A DNA stretch of 12,175 bases. Origin: Phycisphaerales bacterium (GTDB lineage: Bacteria; Planctomycetota; Phycisphaerae; Phycisphaerales; UBA1924). Below, in pieces: positions 6,401 to 12,175 of this stretch (position 1 is its first letter; every line of letters begins with the position of its first letter). The notes under the pieces are model-generated. The model was not told the origin of the DNA. It made no database searches and worked only from the letters and a program-made list of their open reading frames with translations. The DNA lies in the NCBI GenBank assembly GCA_029260335.1, contig JAJDDL010000274.1, positions 1 through 12,175 on the forward strand, in the 5' to 3' direction. The translations under genes and the position numbers were made by a program.

Positions 6401-6892
6401 ATGCCCGGCAGAGCGAACCAACCAGATCCGGATCCTTCGTCCTCCTCTACAGGTGATCCACAACCCATCAACCACGGCGTGCAGATCGCCCCCGGACACT
6501 TCGTCCCCCCAAGCGTGCTCCAGATGGAATACGTTCGCAGTGGGGGCCCTGGCGGGCAGAACGTCAACACCCGCGCCACCAAGGCCATCCTCCGTGTCTC
6601 GATCGACCAGCTCCGTCTCACCGCAGGAGCGGTCAAACGGCTCCGCACGATTGCGTCTCGCTGGCTCACCGATGCCGACGAACTCGTCATCGCGTCCGAT
6701 GTCCATCGCACCCAAGAGCGCAATCGCGAGGAATGCCTCAAGCGCTTACGAGAGGCAATCATCCGCGCCAAGCACCGCCCGAAGATCCGGCGCAAGACAA
6801 AGCCCTCGCGCGGTGCGATCGAGCGCCGCTTGCGCGCAAAGCGAGAGCGCGGCGAGATCAAAAAGCGCCGCAAGCCGCCGGAGTCCTCATGA
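6401..6892 (+). CDS. arfB: ArfB/YaeJ-like ribosome-rescue peptidyl-tRNA hydrolase
   Basis: The 163-residue protein has a class I release factor catalytic domain without codon-recognition domains. RSGGPGGQNVNTRATKA (about 47-63) carries the GGQ loop that triggers peptidyl-tRNA hydrolysis in the ribosomal peptidyl-transferase centre. The C-terminus is a long strongly basic tail (about 121-160, rich in KRR and RAKRERGEIKKRRK), which in ArfB inserts in the empty mRNA channel of stalled ribosomes. This combination fits stalled-ribosome rescue rather than RF1/RF2. An N-terminal extension (PDPDPSSSS) is longer than in E. coli ArfB. I chose the ATG at 6401 over 6374 because 6374 lies inside the divergent gene; GTG 6479 is possible but has no well-placed Shine-Dalgarno sequence. 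The stop overlaps the tsaB start as ATGA. Related orphan GGQ proteins of other function remain possible. Confidence 0.8.
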   Translation: MPGRANQPDPDPSSSSTGDPQPINHGVQIAPGHFVPPSVLQMEYVRSGGPGGQNVNTRATKAILRVSIDQLRLTAGAVKRLRTIASRWLTDADELVIASDVHRTQERNREECLKRLREAIIRAKHRPKIRRKTKPSRGAIERRLRAKRERGEIKKRRKPPESS

Positions 6893-7566
6893 GTCTCATC
6901 CTGGCCATCGAAACGAGCAACCCCGGCGCGGGCGAAGGCGCGACCGGCATCGCGCTCGGGCGCTTGGACTCATCGCTCGAAGTAATCGCTTGCAAGCCCT
7001 TGCAACGTGGCGGCGACGACGAGCTGATGCCCGCGATCGCGCAGATCGTCTCCGAGGCGGGGGCGCAGCCCAACGACCTGTCTCGTGTCGGTGTCTCGAT
7101 TGGTCCGGGAGGATTCACCGGCGTACGCATCGCCGTCGCTGCAACAAAGATGATCTGCGAGGCAACCGGTGCGCAGTGCGTCGGCGTCCCCAGCTCGCAC
7201 GTGGTCGCCCGTCGAGTATCGCACGATGGCCGACCGTTCGCGGTCGCACTCTCGTCCAAGCGCGAGTCCGCACATCTGACGGTCTTTGATGCAGACGGTG
7301 TCGCTCACGATGCCGGCGCGATCCGCCACGCCCAGGACCTTGCCGCGCTCGGCATCGCCCGGCTCATCAGCGATGACCACCTGCCGGAATCACTTCGCGA
7401 CCAAGCCGGGCGAATCTCGATCAGCATCCAACACCCGATATTCGATCCGGTCGCGTGCCTGGAACTGACGCTCGTCGGCCCAACAGTGGACTCCATCGCC
7501 CTGGCGCCGTTCTACCCACGAGAGCCCGAAGCCGTCACCCGATGGCGGGAGATACATCCTAATTAG
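6889..7566 (+). CDS. tsaB: tRNA threonylcarbamoyladenosine biosynthesis protein TsaB
   Basis: The 225-residue protein matches TsaB, the non-catalytic ASKHA-fold partner of TsaD in the complex that transfers the threonylcarbamoyl group to A37 of ANN-decoding tRNAs. It opens with LILAIETSN (3-11), where the family has an invariant ILxIDTS-type strand. It carries the family hallmark SIGPGGFTGVRIAVAATKMI (70-89) and ends in the usual FYPREPEAV region (208-216). Its length is close to the normal 230. The ATG (6889) overlaps the arfB-like stop (ATGA), showing an operon linking two translation-quality functions. It is followed by about 160 bases without a gene. TsaB is normally essential in bacteria that have it. 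Confidence 0.92.
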   Translation: MSLILAIETSNPGAGEGATGIALGRLDSSLEVIACKPLQRGGDDELMPAIAQIVSEAGAQPNDLSRVGVSIGPGGFTGVRIAVAATKMICEATGAQCVGVPSSHVVARRVSHDGRPFAVALSSKRESAHLTVFDADGVAHDAGAIRHAQDLAALGIARLISDDHLPESLRDQAGRISISIQHPIFDPVACLELTLVGPTVDSIALAPFYPREPEAVTRWREIHPN

Positions 7567-7657
7567 GGATTCGCCTGAAAAGACACTCGTTCTCGGACAC
7601 TACCGTCAAGTTGGCGACTCTTGGTAACGATAGTGGTTTGGCGCACGCGGGCAGGAT

Positions 7658-7698
7658 GGGCAAGAGGCCCCCTCGCCCCATAGCCGGGGATTCCGGCT
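7658..7698. repeat. Two tandem hairpins between tsaB and the response-regulator gene
   Basis: The first hairpin pairs GGGC-AA-GAGG (7658-7667) with CCTCGCCC (7671-7678): two 4-base stems with an AA bulge and a CCC loop. The second pairs AGCCGG (7682-7687) with CCGGCT (7693-7698) around GGATT. No T run follows, so intrinsic termination is doubtful. They end 27 bases before the ATG at 7726, so they could structure its 5' leader or mark the tsaB transcript end. I found no clear promoter in 7567-7725. Confidence 0.35.
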
Positions 7699-7725
7699 GG
7701 CCCGTCCGTGCTCTGGGGCAGTGTC

Positions 7726-8331
7726 ATGGCCGGCGAGCAAAACGGACAGACCGAGTTGGCGCAGAAAAAAGTATTCACGACCGGTGAAGCTGCGCAGTTG
7801 TGCAAGGTCAGCCAACAGACCATCATCCGATGCTTCGACAGCGGACGGCTCAACGGCTTCCGTGTGCCGGGCTCGAAGTTCAGGAGGATCCCTCGCGAGG
7901 AACTCTTGCGTTTCATGCGCCAGAACGGCATCCCGACCGAGACGATGGAGAGCTCCAAACGCAAAATCCTCATCGTCGATGACGATCCCAAGATCGTCGA
8001 GCTGCTCGAAGATGTCTTCCGGAGCGATGAGCGCATGGAAGTCTCCAGCGCCTCCACCGGCTACGACGCGGGGCTGCTTACCGAACGGCTCAAGCCCGAT
8101 CTGATCATCCTCGATTACATGCTCCCCGATGTCAACGGCAACGTCGTCTGCGAACGCATACGCAGCAACGGCGACCTCGTCGCAACCAAGATCCTGCTGG
8201 TCAGCGGCGTGATCAATCAGAGTGAGGTGCAGGCGCTTCTTGACGCCGGGGCCGACGCGTTCGTTCAGAAGCCCTTCAAGATCGCGGATCTTTCCGAGCG
8301 CGTTCATGACCTGCTGGGCGTGAGTGCCTGA
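7726..8331 (+). CDS. Response regulator with N-terminal excisionase-like HTH and C-terminal receiver
   Basis: The 201-residue protein joins an N-terminal helix-turn-helix of the excisionase/MerR-like (HTH_17) type to a complete receiver. The HTH runs from FTTGEAAQLCKVSQQTI (17-33) through the SGRLNGFRVPGSKFRRIPRE wing (39-58). The receiver (about 79-200) has acidic pocket D85-D87 (LIVDDDP), phosphoacceptor D130 (LIILDYMLPD), the switch residue S160 (LLVSG) and K182 (VQKPF). All catalytic residues are present, so phosphorylation should control DNA binding. The usual bacterial order is receiver first, so this is inverted. I chose ATG 7726, with GGGG about eight bases upstream; a GTG at 7708 would add six residues. 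It is followed after six bases by the histidine kinase gene, its likely cognate kinase. Confidence 0.88.
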   Translation: MAGEQNGQTELAQKKVFTTGEAAQLCKVSQQTIIRCFDSGRLNGFRVPGSKFRRIPREELLRFMRQNGIPTETMESSKRKILIVDDDPKIVELLEDVFRSDERMEVSSASTGYDAGLLTERLKPDLIILDYMLPDVNGNVVCERIRSNGDLVATKILLVSGVINQSEVQALLDAGADAFVQKPFKIADLSERVHDLLGVSA

Positions 8332-8337
8332 GCGGCC

Positions 8338-10551
8338 ATGGACGCGAGATCGGGTCAGGCCGAGCTGATCCTCGCGCGTCTGGATACTCTCCCGGCGCTG
8401 CCGGTTATCGCCTCGCGCCTCCTCGAGATGTCTGGCGACGAGCGGATCGACCTCAAAGAAATCAGCTCGATGATCGAGGCAGACCCCGCGCTCTCAGCGC
8501 GGGTCCTGGCGATGTGTCGGCGCGCAGAACTCGGCCTGGGTGAACGTATCACCACCGTCCGTCGTGCGGTCGTCATGCTCGGCCTCGATGCCGTGCGCTC
8601 GGCGGTGCTCAGTGTCTGCGTCTTCGATCTCATGAACAAGGAAGCCAAGCGGGTCTCGACCGACACCGGCACGCTCGGCTCGTTCGATATCTCCGGCTAT
8701 TGGAAGCACGCCATCGGCGTCGCCTGCGCGTGCGAGCGCATCGCCCGCGAACACTCAACGCTCCGCATCCGGCCCGACGAGGCGTTCGTCGCGGGCCTCC
8801 TGCACGACTTCGGTCGCCTCGCCCTCACCGTCGCGCTTCCCAAGGCGATGGCCCGAGCGCAAGAGCTCGCGGCGGCTCGGGGCATGGACTCGGCCGAGGT
8901 CGAGCGCGAGTTGATGGGCCTGGACCACTCGCTCGCTGGCAAGCGTCTGGCCGAGCACTGGGGCCTGCCCGAATCGATCTCCCAAGTGATCTGGCTTCAT
9001 GTACACGAGCCCGAGGCGCTGCCCGAGGACGACAACCGAGGTTTGATCATGGTCGTGCGGCTGGGTCGTGCGCTCTGCCGAGAGCTCTATGTGGGCGCTT
9101 CGGGCGATTTCGGCGAGCCGCCGGACTGGCGCAGAGAAGCCAACGACTTCAAGCTCATTCCCACACGGATCGAAAAAGCGGGCAAACGTCTGCACGCCGA
9201 TGTCTCCGAGCGATGCAAGGCCCTGGGTGTGTGCGACCAGCAGCCCCCGACGATGATGCTCGAATCGATCGCCCGCGCGAACCAGAGCCTCGGCAGGCTC
9301 GTGGCGAGGCTCGATCGGCGTCAGGCCCGAGACGAACGCGCAAGCGAGGCGCTCATCGCCATCGCACGCTTCCACGCGAGCCTGCGCGAGCAGGGTGATC
9401 TCGAGTCGACGACCAAGGCAATCGTCGAGCACGCAGGCATCTGGTTCGGCAGCGAGTCCTGGCTGGTCATCGCGCGAGAAGACGGCGCAAGCCGGGCCAT
9501 CGCCTTCGAACGGGGCATTGACCTCTGGCTCGATGCCGATGACAACATCGTCGAGGGTGTCCTGAGCCCCCTGCGCGAGGGCAAGAGGCTCGCAGACCTC
9601 AGCCTCAAGACAAGCGACACCATCTGCAAGCTCCTGGGCAGGGAAGGCAGGCTCATGCGAGCGATGCGGCTCTGCGGGGGCGGCACATGGCTCGTGCTCG
9701 TCGGGGAGGGCTTGCCCAGAGATCTCGACGGCGTCGATGAGACGATCGCGGCGGTCTGGGCGAGCGCGGCAAGCTCGGCCCAACGCTTCGAGCGGGTCCG
9801 GGCGATGAGCGAGGGGCTGGCCGCCGCCAACTCTCGGGTCGCGTCGTTGCAAGCCGCCCGATCACGCGAGGAGTCGATGCGTCGATTGGGCGAGACGACC
9901 GCGGGCGCTGCGCACGAGATGAATAACCCCTTGACGCGCATCAGCGGCCAGGCCCAACGCCTCGCGATGCGCCTGGAGGGTGAAAACCAGGAACTCTGTG
10001 AGGATGTGGTCGAAGCTGCGCATGAGCTGAGCGAGTTGGTCACGAGCTTGCACATGCTCGCCGAGGATCCGCAGGTCCGATTGACTGCGCACGAAGTGCG
10101 CGGCATTCTCGGACGCGCCGTCGAGATTGGACGTGCAACGTCCGGCATTGATGGGGATATCGACGTCTCTTGCGCGGTTCTGAGTTTCGAGACCGACGGC
10201 GAGCTGCTCGCTCGCGCATTAGGCGAACTCATCGCAAATGCGTTGCAATCACACGAATCGCCGCGTGTTGAGATTCACGCTGAAACCTCGGGCCTGGATG
10301 GCCGACTGAAAGTCATCGTGAGAGATCACGGTCGTGGGTTGAGCCCGAAGGCTCGGCGCCACGCGTTTGATCCGTTCTTTTCCGAACGCGACGCGGGTCG
10401 CGGGCGGGGATTAGGACTGAGCCGGGCCCGACGACTCGTCGATGCGCTCGGAGGGAAAACGGGCTTGCTCGCGATCGAGCAAGGAGGGACCGAGGCATGG
10501 GTCGAGCTTCCCGCACAAGCAAGCGCGAAGAAACTCAGGGAGAGCGCGTAG
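8338..10551 (+). CDS. HDOD - GAF-like - histidine kinase hybrid sensor
   Basis: The 737-residue protein is a soluble three-part sensor. Residues about 12-215 are an HDOD domain: LDTLPALPVIASRLLEM (15-31), the EADPALSARVL segment (47-57), then HD-like residues H124, H156-D157 (GLLHDFGRLAL) and D196-H197. Residues about 335-485 look like a GAF domain, preceded by a helical linker. A probable coiled coil (485-512) leads to the kinase: H-box H526 in AAHEMNNPL, N-box ELIANALQS (630-638), G1 VRDHGRGL (661-668), F-box FDPFF (677-681) and G2 GRGRGLGLS (687-695). All are intact, so autophosphorylation at H526 is expected. No membrane segment is seen. HDOD domains often act in signalling and c-di-GMP-linked regulation, but fusion to a kinase is unusual. 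It is likely cotranscribed with the flanking receiver genes. Confidence 0.88.
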   Translation: MDARSGQAELILARLDTLPALPVIASRLLEMSGDERIDLKEISSMIEADPALSARVLAMCRRAELGLGERITTVRRAVVMLGLDAVRSAVLSVCVFDLMNKEAKRVSTDTGTLGSFDISGYWKHAIGVACACERIAREHSTLRIRPDEAFVAGLLHDFGRLALTVALPKAMARAQELAAARGMDSAEVERELMGLDHSLAGKRLAEHWGLPESISQVIWLHVHEPEALPEDDNRGLIMVVRLGRALCRELYVGASGDFGEPPDWRREANDFKLIPTRIEKAGKRLHADVSERCKALGVCDQQPPTMMLESIARANQSLGRLVARLDRRQARDERASEALIAIARFHASLREQGDLESTTKAIVEHAGIWFGSESWLVIAREDGASRAIAFERGIDLWLDADDNIVEGVLSPLREGKRLADLSLKTSDTICKLLGREGRLMRAMRLCGGGTWLVLVGEGLPRDLDGVDETIAAVWASAASSAQRFERVRAMSEGLAAANSRVASLQAARSREESMRRLGETTAGAAHEMNNPLTRISGQAQRLAMRLEGENQELCEDVVEAAHELSELVTSLHMLAEDPQVRLTAHEVRGILGRAVEIGRATSGIDGDIDVSCAVLSFETDGELLARALGELIANALQSHESPRVEIHAETSGLDGRLKVIVRDHGRGLSPKARRHAFDPFFSERDAGRGRGLGLSRARRLVDALGGKTGLLAIEQGGTEAWVELPAQASAKKLRESA

Positions 10552-10553
10552 CC

Positions 10554-11690
10554 ATGGATCTCAACGTCGAGAACACCAACACGCCCGTCCGCGCAACGCG
10601 GGTCGAGTCCCGCGTCCTGCTCGTCGTGCGTTCCAAGCGCGACCGGGAGCGGATCGCCACGACGTTGCGGGCCAAGCCTTGGCTGATCGAAACAGTCCAA
10701 GGCGTCCGAGCCGCACGAGACCGCATCGCCGAGGGCGGGCTCGATCTGGTGCTCATCGAGACCCAGAGGCCCGACGACGCAACCCAGACCCTTATCTGCG
10801 AGACGGTCCAGAGCACCAACTCCCCGGCCCTGGTTGCGCTGGCCCACAAGCCAAGCGTGGAGCTCGCCGTGAGCGCGATGCGCGATGGCGCCGATGATTT
10901 TCTAGATGGCACCATCACGGGCGAAGCGCTGATCGAGCGCCTCGAAGCCGCACTCATCCGCGGCGCCGATCGACGCGAGCGCGAATCCGAACGCGACCGT
11001 CTTCGCAAGATGTGCACCAAGCTCAACGGCATCCGACGCGAGATGTTCGACCAGATCGGCACCATGTGCGACGACCTGGTCTCGGCCTACGGCGAGCTGA
11101 GCGAGCAGATCGACGTGCTCGACGTTCTCCACGAGTTCCAGAGCATGGTCAAGCGCGAGCTGGATGTCGAGGCATTGCTCCGCACCGTGCTTGAGTACTT
11201 GCTCGCCAAGGGCGGGCCCATGAACGCCGCGGTCTTCCTGCCCGACACCTACGGCGACTTCAGCCTCGGTGCCTACGTCAACTACGACTGCCCGCGCGAC
11301 ACAGGCGAAGCGATGCTCGATCATCTCGCCGACGTGCTGCCGGCCGAGTTCGCAGACTCACGCCAGATCGCCATGATGCGATCCGAGGCCGAGCTCGAAT
11401 CCATCCTCGGCGACGACGCCCACTGGCTCACCGGCCACGGCGTGCTCGTGATGTCGTGCAAGGCCTCCGACGAGTCGCTCGCGGTCGTCGCGCTGTTCCG
11501 CGATCGGCGCAACCCGTTCGAGGCCAAGTTCCTGAGCACGCTCGAGGTCATCCGCGACGCGTTCGCCGACCAACTCCAGCGTGTCATCCGGATCCATCAT
11601 CGCCATCAGCCCGAAGACGAGATGGGCTACGACGATGGCCGCGACGAGGGCGAGTTCGACGAGCCGGGCGATCTGGGTTTCGCGGCCTAA
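10554..11690 (+). CDS. Degenerate receiver - coiled coil - GAF protein
   Basis: The 378-residue protein begins (about 18-135) with a receiver-like fold lacking phosphotransfer chemistry. The acidic pocket is VVRSKR instead of VDDD, the phosphoacceptor position is E69 (LVLIETQRP), and the FLxKP lysine is absent (FLDGT, 116-120); AVSAMRDGADDF (105-116) keeps the fold signature. A charged helical stretch (about 136-195, many Arg/Glu) probably forms a coiled coil. Residues about 187-348 resemble a GAF domain, with LDVEALLRTVLEYLL (203-217) and ending FADQLQRVIRIHH. An acidic tail (352-378) follows. The kinase gene ends two bases before this ATG, whose Shine-Dalgarno AGGGAG lies in the kinase gene, so the genes are probably coupled. 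It has no DNA-binding or enzymatic output domain and is probably an adaptor or ligand-sensing regulator. Start M20 of the longer reading (10497) was preferred. Confidence 0.75.
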   Translation: MDLNVENTNTPVRATRVESRVLLVVRSKRDRERIATTLRAKPWLIETVQGVRAARDRIAEGGLDLVLIETQRPDDATQTLICETVQSTNSPALVALAHKPSVELAVSAMRDGADDFLDGTITGEALIERLEAALIRGADRRERESERDRLRKMCTKLNGIRREMFDQIGTMCDDLVSAYGELSEQIDVLDVLHEFQSMVKRELDVEALLRTVLEYLLAKGGPMNAAVFLPDTYGDFSLGAYVNYDCPRDTGEAMLDHLADVLPAEFADSRQIAMMRSEAELESILGDDAHWLTGHGVLVMSCKASDESLAVVALFRDRRNPFEAKFLSTLEVIRDAFADQLQRVIRIHHRHQPEDEMGYDDGRDEGEFDEPGDLGFAA

Positions 11691-11769
11691 GAGCCCTGCA
11701 GCCCATCGAAGAAAATATCTAAGCACCTGACGTGAACCGCTGCCGGTGCGCGACCTGTATTGCATAAGC

Positions 11770-12175
11770 ATGGAAAGGTCGTCATCTTGCTTGGTGAGCC
11801 GGGCCATCGCGGGCGAGAGCGTCGCGACAGACGCCCTGTGGCGTGAGCATCGCGCCTGGGTCGGCGCGGTCGTGCTCGCCCACTTGCCGCGAGAAGTCGA
11901 GCTCGAAGATGCGCTCCAGGAGGTTGCTCTGGCGATGGTCCGCTCGATCGGCACAATCCGTGATCCCCAGGCGTTCTGCGCCTGGCTCCGAGAGATTGCC
12001 CGACGCACGGCTCAGACCAGTGGACGTAAGGCCACGAGCGAACGCAAACGCGGGCGACTCCATCTGGTTGGGGCGCGATCAGAACCCGCCGACCAGGAGC
12101 GGCTGGAGGCTCTGCGTTCGATGATCCAAGGACTGAGTGAGGAGCATCGCGAGGTGCTACTCCTGCGCGGCCAGG
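11770..12175 (+). CDS. ECF-type RNA polymerase sigma factor, N-terminal part (runs off right edge)
   Basis: The open frame from ATG 11770 to the window end gives 135 residues with no stop. Residues about 20-85 match sigma-70 region 2: DALWREHRAWVGAVV, then the polymerase-binding and -10-recognition helices ELEDALQEVALAMVRSIG (44-61) and FCAWLREIARRTA (69-81). A charged linker follows. From about 108 the beginning of region 4 is visible (LRSMIQGLSEEHREVLLLR), cut before its helix-turn-helix. The absence of regions 1 and 3 and the short linker indicate an extracytoplasmic-function type. The start is uncertain: there is no good Shine-Dalgarno sequence, a GTG at 11746 and a GTG at 11794 are alternatives, and a TGA in frame lies at about 11728. 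It is 79 bases downstream of the pseudo-receiver gene on the same strand, so it may or may not share its transcript. Confidence 0.85.
   Translation, partial: MERSSSCLVSRAIAGESVATDALWREHRAWVGAVVLAHLPREVELEDALQEVALAMVRSIGTIRDPQAFCAWLREIARRTAQTSGRKATSERKRGRLHLVGARSEPADQERLEALRSMIQGLSEEHREVLLLRGQ

Noticed and set aside
8755..9852. A 365-codon minus-strand open frame opposite the HDOD-kinase gene
   Set aside because: The sequence looks superficially protein-like but has no motif, and it is fully antisense to a gene with intact kinase boxes.
11691..11769. GCACC/GGTGC inverted repeat before the sigma factor gene as a terminator
   Set aside because: Five-base stem with a 17-base loop and no T tract. 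Too weak to call.

Overview
The window is gene-dense, GC-rich bacterial chromosome with a strong preference for G or C at third codon positions. Outer-membrane traits (a heptose-type sugar activation enzyme, several glycosyltransferases, a signal-peptide-bearing beta-barrel protein) point to a diderm. The style of the signalling genes (a response regulator with an excisionase-like helix-turn-helix, an HDOD domain fused to a histidine kinase, an ECF sigma factor) and of the tailed HU protein would suit a planctomycete such as a member of the Phycisphaerae. That assignment is inference: no rRNA or other marker is present.

Layout. (1) 1-1701, minus strand: a bifunctional HldE/RfaE-like enzyme with its two domains in the opposite order to E. 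coli HldE, followed by a family 2 glycosyltransferase whose GTG start overlaps the hldE stop and which runs off the left edge. (2) 1702-2215: about 500 bases without an intact gene. They hold a hairpin and what look like broken ends of genes on both strands. (3) 2216-4374: a GT4 glycosyltransferase (+) and a GT2 glycosyltransferase (-), convergent. Regions 1 to 3 look like part of a cell-surface glycan or lipopolysaccharide locus. (4) 4489-4806: a single-domain PilZ protein (+). (5) 4851-5273: an HU/IHF protein (-) with a low-complexity C-terminal tail and a candidate promoter with a long leader. (6) 5520-6380: an outer-membrane beta-barrel protein (-), divergent by only 20 bases from (7) 6401-7566: an arfB-like ribosome rescue factor and tsaB (+), overlapping at ATGA.

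(8) 7726-11690 is a tight three-gene signalling operon. It encodes an HTH plus receiver response regulator, an HDOD-GAF-histidine kinase, and a degenerate receiver fused to a GAF domain. (9) From 11770 to the right edge lies the start of an ECF sigma factor gene. No transmembrane segment is apparent in the three signalling proteins, so the pathway is probably cytosolic: the kinase would phosphorylate the HTH-receiver protein, the HDOD and GAF domains would supply inputs, and the pseudo-receiver protein would be a non-phosphorylated partner. This cassette is the best candidate for a poorly described system. No tRNA, rRNA, CRISPR array, insertion sequence or replication origin was recognised.
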